From Tunturiibacter gelidiferens (GTDB taxonomy: Bacteria; Acidobacteriota; Terriglobia; Terriglobales; Acidobacteriaceae), in contig NZ_JACHEB010000001.1 in the NCBI RefSeq assembly GCF_014201335.1, positions 372,001 through 436,000 on the forward strand: a stretch of 64,000 nucleotides of DNA, read 5' to 3'. A model generated the notes under the pieces. The model was not told where the DNA came from. It worked only from the letters and a program-made list of their open reading frames with translations, and ran no database searches. Each line of letters starts with the position of its first letter. The first letter of the stretch is position 1. This document shows positions 41,205 to 50,907 of the stretch, in pieces. Position numbers and translations under genes: made by a program.

Positions 41205-42938
41205 ATGCAGGAAACAGTAACTGGCCCGCGCTTCGTCAAACCCCTTCACACTCTTTCAAAACTACTTCTGCTCGCCTTAACTTGCATCGGTGCCGCTCAG
41301 GCGCAAGTCGTCCTCGCTCCGTCTACCCCCCAGGTGGGCTCTTCCAATCCTGTCAGCGCGGAACCGTCCGTTACACGGCCCAACGTCAAACCTTGCACCG
41401 TTTCACTGCTTACCAACGCGCCCTTTGACAACTTCAACGCAACCACATTCAACTACGCCCCACCCGCCGCCTGTCCCGGTCCTTGGGCCAAGGTCATCCT
41501 CACGGCAGACTTCACCGTCTCCGCAGGAAACCAGTTCGACCGCTCCGCTTGGTTTTATCTCGGCGACGTCAATATCTTCTTCGGCACTACTGCCGAGCCC
41601 CGCAACAACCTCAGCCCCTCCTGGCACATTGAACGCGACGTCACCGACCTCACCGCGGTTCTCAAAACCGCCCAGCCGGGCTCGGCCACTATCGGCAACA
41701 TCGTCAACTCCACTGACACTAGCACTATCTTTGCCAACGCCGCGCTGGAGTTCTTTCCTGCTTCGCCGCTCGCCCTCGCTCCTGCTACGCCGGACATCGT
41801 CGTAGGGCTCAGCTCCGGCAGCAATCCTGCCGCGCTCAACACCACAGCCGACCAGGTCAGCCAAACCGTCAATCTGCCGCGCAACGTGGAGAAGGTCTAT
41901 CTCGACGTATTCGCCCAGAGCCAGATCGACGATGAGTTTTGGTACCTGTGCGTACCCAACGACCAGACCGGCCCCCTCGAGAGCTGCGGCAACACCGCCT
42001 TCCGCGAAACTGAGATCAGCATCGACGGCAAGCCCGCCGGTGTCGCGCCAGTCTATCCCTTCATCTTCACCGGCGGCATCGATCCCTTCCTCTGGGAGCC
42101 CCTTCCCGGTGTCCAAACCCTCGACTTCAAGCCCTATCGCGTCGACCTTACTCCCTTTGCCGGCGTGCTCGGCGATGGAAACCAGCACACCGTTGCCGTC
42201 AGCGTCTTTAACGCCGACAGCTTCTTCAACGCAACCGCGAACCTGCTCATCTTCACCGACCACGGCAGCCGCGAGGTCAGTGGTGGGCTGATTAGCAACA
42301 CCCTTAGCGCTGCCCCAACTCCGCACGTCGACGAAAACCTGACAACCAGCTCAACCGGAGTCGTAACGGGTACAGTCTCGGTCGGCTCCAACCGCACCTT
42401 CTCCATCAGCGGCTTCGTCAACACCTCGCACGGCCGCGTCGAAACCACGGTCGAACAAAAGGTCGACTTCCTCAACACCCAGACCTTCAATGTCAACCCG
42501 AACATCGGAGCCGACGTGCAAAACGTTGTCCAGACCAGCACTGTCGATTCGCAAACCACGACACGGCAGGGCTTCTTACTGGAGACAGTGAGCAAGCATG
42601 TGTCGTATCCGTTGACGGTGGACTTTTCCTTCACTCCCAACTCGGGTGGCACCTTCACCCAGGCAACGTCGGTGAATCAGCAGAATCAGCAAACCGATAC
42701 AAAGGCTCTCAACGGATTCCCTCTGTTCGAAAGCAACACGCAGGAGCAGGTCATCTCCAAGGACACCTTGTCGATCAATGCCGCCGACCAGATCACCGCT
42801 GCAGCCGGCAACTCGAGTGCTTCCTTTCACAGCAATGACTCGCTCGGTAACTGCTTCAGCCGTTCGCTCACAGCCGAGAACCAGGTGCTGACGTCCGTCA
42901 CCGACGGCAAGGGGTGTAAACCGGAGAAGCGGTTCTAG
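41205..42938 (+). CDS. Secreted PNGase A-like glycoamidase
   Basis: 577 residues resembling peptide-N4-(N-acetyl-beta-glucosaminyl)asparagine amidase A (PF12222 type), which removes N-linked glycans from glycoproteins. ATG at 41205 has AAAGGA upstream; the first 33 residues form a signal peptide (LLLLALTCIGAAQAQ). Landmarks: AACPGPWAKVILTADFTVSA, GNQFDRSAWFYLGDVNIFFG, WHIERDVTDLTAVLK, VYLDVFAQSQIDDEFWY, YPFIFTGGIDPFLWEPLPG and LDFKPYRVDLTPFAGVLGDG. The C-terminal third is a long Ser/Thr/Gln-rich beta region without close landmarks. The family is best known from plants, fungi and some Acidobacteriota; a bacterial member suggests feeding on plant or fungal glycoproteins. Stands alone with a hairpin downstream. 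Confidence 0.88.
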   Translation: MQETVTGPRFVKPLHTLSKLLLLALTCIGAAQAQVVLAPSTPQVGSSNPVSAEPSVTRPNVKPCTVSLLTNAPFDNFNATTFNYAPPAACPGPWAKVILTADFTVSAGNQFDRSAWFYLGDVNIFFGTTAEPRNNLSPSWHIERDVTDLTAVLKTAQPGSATIGNIVNSTDTSTIFANAALEFFPASPLALAPATPDIVVGLSSGSNPAALNTTADQVSQTVNLPRNVEKVYLDVFAQSQIDDEFWYLCVPNDQTGPLESCGNTAFRETEISIDGKPAGVAPVYPFIFTGGIDPFLWEPLPGVQTLDFKPYRVDLTPFAGVLGDGNQHTVAVSVFNADSFFNATANLLIFTDHGSREVSGGLISNTLSAAPTPHVDENLTTSSTGVVTGTVSVGSNRTFSISGFVNTSHGRVETTVEQKVDFLNTQTFNVNPNIGADVQNVVQTSTVDSQTTTRQGFLLETVSKHVSYPLTVDFSFTPNSGGTFTQATSVNQQNQQTDTKALNGFPLFESNTQEQVISKDTLSINAADQITAAAGNSSASFHSNDSLGNCFSRSLTAENQVLTSVTDGKGCKPEKRF

Positions 42939-42951
42939 ACTGCACGCCGCG

Positions 42952-42983
42952 ACGTGAGGGGCAGTCCTCGCTGCTCCTCACGT
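42952..42983. terminator. Long hairpin between convergent genes
   Basis: ACGTGAGGGGCAG (42952-42964) pairs with CTGCTCCTCACGT (42971-42983) across a 6-base loop: 13 pairs with one G-T. It sits 14 bases after the PNGase A-like stop codon, between two convergent genes. There is no T-tract, so it may act as a bidirectional, rho-assisted terminator or an mRNA 3' stabiliser. Confidence 0.7.
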
Positions 42984-43079
42984 ACAACAGGACTGATTTA
43001 TTAAACGGCCTCGGATGCCCAGCTCTCGTTGAAGGCGGAGCGAGATCAGACCCGCACCCCAAGTTTCACCCCTGGAATC

Positions 43080-44072
43080 CTACGCATCGGCCTCGATAAC
43101 TGTTAGGCTCTTCCCGGTCTCTCCCGCCCGAAGAGAATCCGCTGTGACCACCAGGGTGACACCTGGAGTGAGTTCTCCGTTCAACCTATCGCGGAAGTCA
43201 TCGGGCATGGTCACTCGAGCACGGTCGGCCGCCGACACTTCCCTGCTACCGGTCCAGTTTTGCCCAGGTAAGGGCAGTTGCATCCAATGAAATCCCTGGT
43301 CGTCGACTTTAGAGAGACTGTACGCTGCCGTTTCGGTTACGGGACCCGCGATGGTCACATGCGCGGAACCAATCAGAACACCGTTCCGCAACACTATGAG
43401 CCTCTGATCCGACGCGCTTAGGATGAGAGATACCGGTCCCGAAGCAGACTTCTCCGGTTGCCAAATGGACGGCCCAGTTTGCGCAGCAGCATTCGCTGCG
43501 ACGCTTTGCAGCAAGTCGGGGGTCGGAGCGACGCGTGGCAATTCCTCGAGATCTGTAATGACAACTGTCATCCCAAGTGAGCTCGCCTTGTAGAGCAGTT
43601 TGGCAAAAGTTAACGGCATTCGAACACAACCGTGGGAGGCGGGAAAGCCCGGCAGATTTCCAGCATGCATCGCAATCCCGGTCCAGGTGAGCCTTTGCAT
43701 GTAGGGCATTGGCGCGGAGTTATAGAGATTTGACCTGTGATCGATATGCTTCTGCAACACGGTGAAGACGCCGGTTGGCGTTCGATGACCCGCCTTTCCA
43801 GTGGAAACAGTCGAAACTCCGATCAACACGCCATTGCGATACACGGAGCATCGCTGCACTGGCAAACTGATTATGGCAAGAACTGGTCCGGAAGGTGCGA
43901 CTGCCGGTGCCCACAGATATTCTCCCGGCTTCAGACGCTCAATGGCGTCCGTAACGCTTGCCCCGTCGAGCTTGGCCTGCAGCCCCTCGGCTGTTCTAAG
44001 ATGCAACCAACCTAGAGCGATACTTCCCGTCGCATTTTGGAGGAACCTTCGCCTGGTACTACCCATATCCAT
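43080..44072 (-). CDS. Tat-exported L,D-transpeptidase (YkuD domain)
   Basis: 330 residues. ATG at 44072 with GGAG six bases upstream; the following GSTRRRFLQNATGSIALGWL carries a twin-arginine signal. The YkuD catalytic motif is intact (HAGNLPGFPASHGCVRMP, His then Ser-His-Gly-Cys). It is preceded by YRNGVLIGVSTVSTGKAGHR, the usual substrate strand, and this word pattern returns later as LRNGVLIGSAHVTIAGPV, so a second, catalytically empty copy of the strand region follows (residues ~235-320). The enzyme makes 3-3 cross-links or anchors proteins to peptidoglycan. A transpeptidase with Tat export and a duplicated half is unusual. Monocistronic. Confidence 0.92.
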   Translation of the reverse strand: MDMGSTRRRFLQNATGSIALGWLHLRTAEGLQAKLDGASVTDAIERLKPGEYLWAPAVAPSGPVLAIISLPVQRCSVYRNGVLIGVSTVSTGKAGHRTPTGVFTVLQKHIDHRSNLYNSAPMPYMQRLTWTGIAMHAGNLPGFPASHGCVRMPLTFAKLLYKASSLGMTVVITDLEELPRVAPTPDLLQSVAANAAAQTGPSIWQPEKSASGPVSLILSASDQRLIVLRNGVLIGSAHVTIAGPVTETAAYSLSKVDDQGFHWMQLPLPGQNWTGSREVSAADRARVTMPDDFRDRLNGELTPGVTLVVTADSLRAGETGKSLTVIEADA

Positions 44073-44139
44073 GTAACTCTCCAATTGAAACGATCTGTAT
44101 GACAGATTCTGGGGATGGCCACCGTCTCTCAACGGAGAA

Positions 44140-44487
44140 CTAGCTGGTGAAGGCGGCGATGGCCGAGCGTTCATCGTCCTTGATGTCAAAGACGGTATAG
44201 AGCTTGGTAATCTGAAGCAGATCATGGACCTTCTTGGTTAGGTTGAGCAGCTTGAGCTCGCCGCCCCCGTTTCTGACCGTTGTGAAGGCGCTGACCAGTT
44301 CTCCTATGCCGGAACTATCGATGTAGTTGATGTCGCCAAGGTTGAGCAAGATCTTTTTCGAACCTGTGGCTATGACATTGCGTACTGCGTCGCGGATCGT
44401 GACACTTCCTTCTCCAAGGGTGATACGGCCGCTAAGGTCCAAGATTGTGACTCCGTCTACGTGACGACTCTTTATTTTCATGCTCAT
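44140..44487 (-). CDS. STAS-domain anti-anti-sigma factor
   Basis: 115-residue SpoIIAA/RsbV-like protein. ATG at 44487 has AAGGAG; the longer frame is unsupported. Landmarks: GVTILDLSGRITLGEGSV, a central strand and NYIDSSGIGELVSAFTTVRN, where the Ser after D is the phosphorylation site, then LKLLNLTKKVHDLLQITKL. In partner switching, the unphosphorylated form binds an anti-sigma kinase. No kinase is adjacent; the SpoIIE phosphatase at 32615 is a possible partner elsewhere in the window. Confidence 0.93.
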   Translation of the reverse strand: MSMKIKSRHVDGVTILDLSGRITLGEGSVTIRDAVRNVIATGSKKILLNLGDINYIDSSGIGELVSAFTTVRNGGGELKLLNLTKKVHDLLQITKLYTVFDIKDDERSAIAAFTS

Positions 44488-44647
44488 GATTACGTCTCCT
44501 TTATGCCAATTACACTGGCCTGTCACAGCGAAAAGGTGCGAAAGCACCCCTTGCTCATTGGGGCAAAATATTCATGCCTTCCCGGTTCATCGAGACTCGC
44601 TCTTTGGGACCAAGACTGATACATCAGACCTCCTGGAAGTCGAGGCT

Positions 44648-45427
44648 TCACCGATCGTTCGAAGGAAGCATGGTATGTGCGGAGTCGAGGTCGCGTTGCG
44701 TGAAGGCATAAGCTTCCGGGAACTTTGCTCGCAGGGTTTCTGCGTTGGCCAAGCCAGGGTAGGCGAAGACTTGCTGGTTGGTGAGGCCGGGGACGAAGCC
44801 GGGCTGCTTATGGTTTATGGTTTGCAGCCAGAGACCATAGAGCATGTGAAGAGCGTTTGCCTGCTCCAACAGATCAATCTCCTGTACCACCTTTTCAGGG
44901 GGCAGGGTGGACGCGTCGGAGGTCTGTGCAGTGTAAGCGGCGGCGTGAGCGGCTGCAAGGGTCATGAGGTTGTAGCCCTCCAGTGCTCGGTTGAGTTCGA
45001 AGTATGTTTCGGCGTACCTGGTAACTTCCTTACGCGTCATCATGGAGAGGACGCTTGTCTCTCCAGCGGTGATCCACGATGCCGTAGCGATTTCAAAGAC
45101 ATTCGGGGGAAAGAGCACGACGCCGGGAAGTTTTGCCTGAGGAGTCCCGGGATGTTGGCGAAGGTAGTTGAAGACGCGAAGGTTGTTCTGGAAGAGCGCT
45201 GCGGTGCCGAGATCACTTTCAGCATTGCGACGAAAGGTCTCTCTGTTTTGTTCGCGCTCCTCCGCGAGAGCTTTTCGAGTCTCGGCTACCTCGTTATGGT
45301 GATGGATGCTCTCGACAGCCTGCTCGAGGCACACGGCAATGAGCAGGCCGATGACAATGGTGGCGATGTGGACGAAAAAGTCTCGCCAGGAGTGAACAGC
45401 GTGATCGGGTGGGTGCACATCGAGCAT
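44648..45427 (-). CDS. Membrane-anchored hypothetical protein, 259 aa
   Basis: One N-terminal hydrophobic helix (FFVHIATIVIGLLIAVCLEQ) preceded by a short cytoplasmic HSWRD segment; then a long alpha-helical periplasmic region (ETRKALAEEREQNRETFRRN, EKVVQEIDLLEQANALHMLY). The opening HSWRDFFVHIATIVIGLLIA is a recurrent start of small Acidobacteriota membrane proteins of unknown role (DUF6090-like in layout). GGGAG precedes the ATG. A GC-rich, strongly biased antisense frame (44480-45499) is a shadow. Confidence 0.75.
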   Translation of the reverse strand: MLDVHPPDHAVHSWRDFFVHIATIVIGLLIAVCLEQAVESIHHHNEVAETRKALAEEREQNRETFRRNAESDLGTAALFQNNLRVFNYLRQHPGTPQAKLPGVVLFPPNVFEIATASWITAGETSVLSMMTRKEVTRYAETYFELNRALEGYNLMTLAAAHAAAYTAQTSDASTLPPEKVVQEIDLLEQANALHMLYGLWLQTINHKQPGFVPGLTNQQVFAYPGLANAETLRAKFPEAYAFTQRDLDSAHTMLPSNDR

Positions 45428-45514
45428 GTGAGATGTCTCCCGGAGGTAGCTGCAATGATATTGAAGATCGCGACCCGGAAAGTCGAAGTTGTATCGTAAG
45501 AATTTAGAAGCAAG

Positions 45515-47815
45515 TCACTGAGATCGGCGGCGCGCCCCTCCTCCAGAACCTCTTGTACGTCCTCCGCCCTGTTGCCGCGCCGCGCCGCCGGATCGTTGGA
45601 ACTGCTCCGTCCGTTGCGTTCCTGTTTGGCGCGCCTGAGCATCTCGGTTAAGCTGCTGCATTGTTCCTGAAGAAGTTGCTGGCTGTTGCGCAGCACCTGG
45701 CCTGCTAGCTGCGCCTTGTGGACGTTGCTGCGCCTGGGCACCCTGCGTTCGGCTTCCATTTTGGGCATGAGGCGTTGGCTTGGGACCCGTATCTGACCAG
45801 CCGCCGTTGTCATACTTTTGCCAGCCGCCACTCGAATCCTTGCGGTAGACATCTCCGTTCTTGCCGGCGTACATATTGTCGTTCTTCCCTTGAGCAACGA
45901 AGCCACTGTTCCCATTCGCTCCGCTGTAACCAGCGCCTCGCGCTCCTTCAGATGTACGAAAACCCGCCGCGGTTCCCTGTGAGTTTGTTCTATGTGCGGT
46001 CTGCGCCCACTGATCGCCGCGCACCGCGACGGAGCTTCCCCAGTTGCCGTAAGCATTCGACCCTTGGCGCGTTGCACCATACACACCGGTATAGGGGTTG
46101 TAGGTGCGTGCGGCTGTCGCGCTGCCATATGGGCCGTAAGCTGAGACCGATCTGCCGTACCGTCCTGTGAAGGGGTTGTACCAAGCCGCCCCTGTTACAC
46201 CTCCATACGGACCATAGGCTCCTCGTGCGACACCATAGGTGCCCGAGTGGGGGCTGTAGAAGGCACCAACTCCGTACGTGGTGGGATAGGGACGATAGAT
46301 GGGATAACCGTACGGTGGATGGTAGTAGTAAGGCGGATAGTAATAACCCGTCCCATACGCGATCGTCAGGCCGACAGCCGCACCCACAAGAAACATACCG
46401 AGATATCCCGCCGTGTGATCGCACTCGACGGTAGTTGGAGAAGTTTGCACCTGCGTAACGTAAGTCACGTTATAGACCGGCGAACTTGGTGGAATCGTAT
46501 AGATCTCTTTCGGGACAGAGCTTGCAACTTTCCACGGACCATTCGGCGTAGTGGACATGAACCAGACGGCCTGAAAGCAGAGGTAATATACATCTCCGAC
46601 CTGAATGACCTTGTCTTGTGTATTAGTCGCGTAGGACAGCGTCGTAGTATCGATCGGCTTGAACTGAGGTTCTCCGTCGTACTGAACTTTTACCTGTGCC
46701 TCCGCTTCTTTGATATTCACAACTGCTGTAGTTGGGATCTGAGCCAGGAGAACAGCATCTTCTGCCTCTTCCGTACCCGGAACCGACGCTAAAACATCGG
46801 AGCCCGGCCCATGCGGCGGGATCTTCGCAAAGTCCGAGGGCAAATCCTCGCTCGCATAGGTCCACGGCCCATCAAGCGAAGCGGAACGGAACCATCGCCC
46901 CGAAACCAGGAAGTAATATTTCTGTTCGTTCGTCTGAACGAAGACCGCGCTCTTTGTATTGGTCGCGTACGTGAGTTGAGTGCCCGGAATCTTCGTATAG
47001 ATGGGAGCACCTTTGAACTCAATCACCTCAGCCGGAACATTACTGAAGAACACCGCGGGTGCAGCGCCGACGGGACCTTGCGGCGGTATGGCCTTCTTCG
47101 CCTCCGCCCAATTCTGGTCGGCAGGAAGCTTACTCATCTCCTTTGGAAGTTGCGCCGCCACGGTCCACGGCCCTTCAAGTTTGGCAGCCGTCAGCCACTG
47201 CTTTCCATTCAGCAGGTAATACTTCTTTCCTGCCGTGTCGAACAAGACCGTCCAATTCGCGTTGACGACAAACTCAAGTTTTGTCTTCTCGATGGGCGCA
47301 CGTACCTCTTTGTCATCCACCAACAGCAGAACGGTCGGCACTCTACTGACAAATATCTTCGGAGGATTGTTATCGACCTTCACGGCCGGCCCCGAAACTT
47401 TTCCCTCTTCCACCTCTGCCGTCAATCGGTCGAGTGAGATCGTCATCGTGTTATCCGGCTTGAAAAACGTGCGAACCAATTCGTCCAGCTTTGCGTCGGT
47501 CGCCGTGTCTACCGACGGAAACCGTGTGTCAACCAACTTAATGTTGCTGATGACGACCGTCCGGGTCTCCTTGTCGGCATCGGTACGGGCTTGAATAGAG
47601 ACCACTCCGGGCGTAGGCTTCCCGCCCGCCGGAGTGACAGAGATTGCCATTCGGGCGTCTAGTGTCCGGTAATCCGCCCACTGATCAATCTGCGGTTGAT
47701 AGTAAACAATACGCGCCCCATTCTGGGTAATCTCACGTGGCCAGCCGATATCTTCAGCGAGCATCAGAGTGGGGACTCCGCAGAGCAAAAGCAGATATGC
47801 AACGATCTTTCTCAT
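45515..47815 (-). CDS. Large secreted protein with triplicated beta-domain and Tyr-Gly repeats
   Basis: 766 residues. ATG at 47815, GAGGG upstream, signal peptide to about MLAEDIG. The middle holds three copies of a ~85-residue unit with the pattern Y-A-T-N-T ... Y-Y/Y-L ... W-F ... G-P-W ... A-S/A-x-x-x-P: KKYYLLNGKQWLTAAKLEGP (copy 1), QKYYFLVSGRWFRSASLDGP (copy 2) and DVYYLCFQAVWFMSTTPNGP (copy 3). A hydrophobic helix (YLGMFLVGAAVGLTIAYG) follows, then a Tyr/Pro/Gly-rich stretch (YPPYYYHPPYGYPIYRPYPT), two or three repeats around YNPFTGRYGRSVSAYGPYGS, and a Gln/Arg/Gly-rich tail. Possibly a surface or fibre-forming protein; function unknown. Confidence 0.85.
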   Translation of the reverse strand: MRKIVAYLLLLCGVPTLMLAEDIGWPREITQNGARIVYYQPQIDQWADYRTLDARMAISVTPAGGKPTPGVVSIQARTDADKETRTVVISNIKLVDTRFPSVDTATDAKLDELVRTFFKPDNTMTISLDRLTAEVEEGKVSGPAVKVDNNPPKIFVSRVPTVLLLVDDKEVRAPIEKTKLEFVVNANWTVLFDTAGKKYYLLNGKQWLTAAKLEGPWTVAAQLPKEMSKLPADQNWAEAKKAIPPQGPVGAAPAVFFSNVPAEVIEFKGAPIYTKIPGTQLTYATNTKSAVFVQTNEQKYYFLVSGRWFRSASLDGPWTYASEDLPSDFAKIPPHGPGSDVLASVPGTEEAEDAVLLAQIPTTAVVNIKEAEAQVKVQYDGEPQFKPIDTTTLSYATNTQDKVIQVGDVYYLCFQAVWFMSTTPNGPWKVASSVPKEIYTIPPSSPVYNVTYVTQVQTSPTTVECDHTAGYLGMFLVGAAVGLTIAYGTGYYYPPYYYHPPYGYPIYRPYPTTYGVGAFYSPHSGTYGVARGAYGPYGGVTGAAWYNPFTGRYGRSVSAYGPYGSATAARTYNPYTGVYGATRQGSNAYGNWGSSVAVRGDQWAQTAHRTNSQGTAAGFRTSEGARGAGYSGANGNSGFVAQGKNDNMYAGKNGDVYRKDSSGGWQKYDNGGWSDTGPKPTPHAQNGSRTQGAQAQQRPQGAASRPGAAQQPATSSGTMQQLNRDAQARQTGTQRTEQFQRSGGAARQQGGGRTRGSGGGARRRSQ

Positions 47816-48238
47816 GCCACCCTCTTTCCCTGAACAAAATTTACTTGTCATCTCAGGAGCCTCAGTTCAAACTGAATGTCGATCTTGATTGCAGACGGCC
47901 AGGGCCCAGCTTCTCGAACTGCTGTAGCGTTGATCAACATGGCATCACCATCTTCGCGGGTCCATTCGCGTCAGTCTGATCCTTCCGAATCCCATGTTTG
48001 TTCGCAGAATCACCATCACCGCGAGATTCAGCAGTTGGTGGGCTTTCACCGGAGTCGGTTGTCTCATTGAGGTATGCAGGACGCCGGCCTGATTTGTGCC
48101 ACGCAAAGAATTTTCTCCTGATCTAAATCGGGAGATGGCTTCGAAATTTTAGACAAGCAACTGATCACAAGTAAGCCAAGGGCTAATCAATCCCACCCTG
48201 GCGAAGTTTGAGCAGAGCAGCACAAAGGGAGAGTATCG
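47816..48238. other. Gene-free stretch upstream of TonB receptor pseudogene
   Basis: About 420 bases with no supportable frame, RNA or repeat. The last 15 bases hold GGGAGAG, the Shine-Dalgarno of the receptor pseudogene. Promoters for the divergent YG-repeat gene and the receptor must lie here but no clean boxes stand out. Confidence 0.5.
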
Positions 48239-50082
48239 ATGAAGGGCCTGCTCATCCTGGCACTCTCTGTGATATCTGCGACGGCCTTCGCGCAAACGGA
48301 AGGCGCACATATCTCAGGCAGAGTGACGGACGTAGGCGGCGCAGTGATCGCCGGGGCCAAATGCACGGTCACCGACATCGACACCAACATCTCGGCCTCT
48401 ACTGCAACCAACGAAGACGGGATCTACGTCCTTCCCGGCCTCCACCCAGCCCACTACCGGTTGACCATCGAAAAGGATGGCTTCCGCACCGTCGTCCAAC
48501 CCGACCTTGAACTCTACGCCCAGGACGCCGCCAACGAAAACTTCATGCTCGCACTCGGCCCCAGGACGGAGACCATAACCGTCGAGGACAGCGTTCCCCT
48601 GCTTCAAACCCAATCGGCAGCCGTCAGTACAGTGGTCAACCAACAGTTCGTGGACAACATGCCGCTTAATGGACGCAGCTTTCAGTCCCTGATCTCGGTG
48701 GCGCCTGGCGTAGTGTTCACCTCCACTCAGAATGACGGACCTGGCCAGTTCAGTGTGAATGGCCAACGCAGCGACGCCAACTACTTCACGGTCGATGGTG
48801 TCAGCGCAAACTTCGGCGTTCAAGTAGGTGCGCTCAGTCAATCGCTGGGCGGCGCGATCCCGGCATTCACCTCGCAGGGTGGCACCAACGGATTCGTCTC
48901 CGTGGATGACATGCAGGAGTTTCGCATTGAAACCTCATCGTACGAGGCCGAATTTGGACGTACTCCCGGCGCGCAGATCTCTATCGTCACGAAATCGGGC
49001 GCAACAACTTCCACGGTACGGCCTTCGACTACCTGCGCAACGACATCTTCGACGCCCGCAACTACTTCGACACGCCTCTGCTCCCCAAGCCACCGCTCCG
49101 CCAGAATGATTTTGGGGGAACCTTTGGTGGGCCCATCACCAAGGACAAGACCTTCTTCTTCTTCTCCTATGAAGGGCTTCGGTTGCGCCTGCCCCAGACG
49201 GCCTCAGACCAGTTCTATACCGCATCGGCACGCGCGGCCGTCGCGCCGGTCTATCAGCCGCTGGTCAATGCGCTTCCGCTCCCGGATCCCAATGCACCCC
49301 TCATCGACCCCGCCTGCGACAACATTACGAATCCGTGCCAGGCGAACATCGTTGCCGCCTACTCCAATCCCTCTAGCCTTGACGCAATCAGCATCCGCAT
49401 CGACCATCATCTGACGAAGAAAATCAACCTGTTTGCACGCTATAGCCACGCACCGTCGTATGACGCGACCCGCAATTGGGAGGAGGTTGGGACTAGCACC
49501 GTCGATATGGATACGTTCACCGCGGGCGCCACTATTCTGCTCACTCCTGCCATGCTGAACGACTTCCGCGCAAACTGGAGCCAAAGCACCGCCGGCGTTA
49601 CCACCTCCCTCACCGACTTTCAGGGTGCGGTGGTGCCTCCTCTGTCGAATCTATTCCCGTCATCGTCACCCTACACTCCCGGCACAGGCCAGGCTCTCGT
49701 CTTCTTTCCGGATGGCGAGGATATGGAGGTCAGGCAGGGAAGGCTATCTAGCAATTCAGAGCAGCAGCTTAATTTCGTGGATACGCTCTCCTGGGCCTTC
49801 GGAACACATCTGTTCAAGTTCGGCGTGGATTATCGACGTTTGACCCCCACGGCTGGGCCTGATAGGGGGTATGCTTTTTTTCCCTCAAGTTTCGCACTGT
49901 TGAGAGCCGGGACGGTAGACACAGCCCTTTTGTCAAATTTCGCCACAAATTTCTCCGATTCGCTGGACCTAAGTCGGCTCTTCATTCCATTCCGTGCGAC
50001 ATCGAACCACATTGATAGCTGGAAACATTGTTCGATGCCTGCAAGTCGCAAGACACAAATTGTCGAGTGCTCTAGTCGCTGA
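48239..50082 (+). pseudogene. Oar-like TonB-dependent receptor, frameshifted and truncated
   Basis: The first ~250 codons are normal: signal peptide (LLILALSVISATAFAQ), regulatory-like domain (ISGRVTDVGGAVIAGAKCTV) and plug ([60 protein letters not shown]). Near 49000 one base is missing (GGGCGCAAC where GGGCGGCAAC is expected) and the receptor continues in the next frame: [40 protein letters not shown] and on into the barrel. Receptor similarity then fades around 49950-50000 and the frame ends at 50082, so roughly half the barrel is absent. Either two lesions in one gene or a frameshift artefact plus truncation by recombination with the debris to the right. Confidence 0.85.
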
Positions 50083-50438
50083 ATGTGCTGCACAAATATG
50101 ATGCCGGGGCAAGAGTCTTTTTGTGCCCTGGACATTGCAAAATTTCACAGAAATATTGAAGTGTCTACGAAAACAACTTCTTCGATAAGGAGCGCGACGA
50201 GACTCGAAGCCGACTGTGACCTTGCCCTTCGGCAACGGCGTGCTTGAAGTGATCGTGACCGCACTTAACGAAGAGCGTGTACCCGGCTGAGTCCTTCGCG
50301 CTCTTCGCAGGAACCTCGATCTCTGCCGCAATACGGTGCGACTTCGCCCTTACATTCGGCCGCTTCGTCGAGGCGTTCGTATCAGCCCGCTCCTCGTTGA
50401 CCTGCATCCGCCTACAGACAAACACCCCAATGGAGTAT

Positions 50439-50639
50439 TCGGGAGAGTGCTGTTCGTTCGTAGAGCATGGATTCGATTCGCCCCCTGAGGGTTCGAACGC
50501 TCTAGCCCTCCATGCGGCACATCTCGGCATAAAATTCCCGTTGCAGCGGTTGCTCGAGCGACAACAGCTCACGGAAGTGAGACCAACTCAATTGTTGCGA
50601 CAGCGTGGCAGGAATCTGTTCACCATATCTGCCGTGCTC
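50439..50639 (-). pseudogene. Fragment of a DUF1016 (YhcG-like) PDDEXK nuclease
   Basis: On the minus strand one frame reads YGEQIPATLSQQLSWSHFRE, LLSLEQPLQREFYAEMCRME, a TAG at 50504-50502 exactly where the family has Trp, then SVRTLRGRIESMLYERTALS. This is the conserved N-terminal DUF1016 domain. The PDDEXK catalytic half that should follow is replaced by unrelated sequence. YhcG-like proteins are putative nucleases frequent in mobile and defence-rich regions. Confidence 0.82.
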
Positions 50640-50907
50640 GTTTTTGCGATCGTAGCGTTTACAGTTCGACTAATCGTCCGCAAATGCATCGCTTTTCGCT
50701 CCGAGCGTGGTTGTCGAATAGCGCGAGCCCGGCATGGCTGTTTTGTAGCCGTTGCAATTGATTGAGATCGGGGTACAATTTTGGCGCACTCGCGACTTTG
50801 ACGTATATAGCACAAACTAAAGTGCTTGCGGTAGTAGCCGCAACCGATAATAAGTTGCTCTCATCCGCTTGATTCTAAAAGAATCCTTATAAGTCATTGA
50901 AAAGGAA

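Noticed and set aside
41403..42326. 307-codon minus-strand open frame
   Set aside because: Antisense to the PNGase A-like gene, biased composition only.
44480..45499. 339-codon plus-strand open frame
   Set aside because: Antisense to the membrane-anchored hypothetical gene at 44648-45427; no motif or ribosome site.
50165..50572. 135-codon minus-strand frame
   Set aside because: First half is out of frame over the DUF1016 fragment; latter half looks coding but is unrecognised, so not called as a gene.
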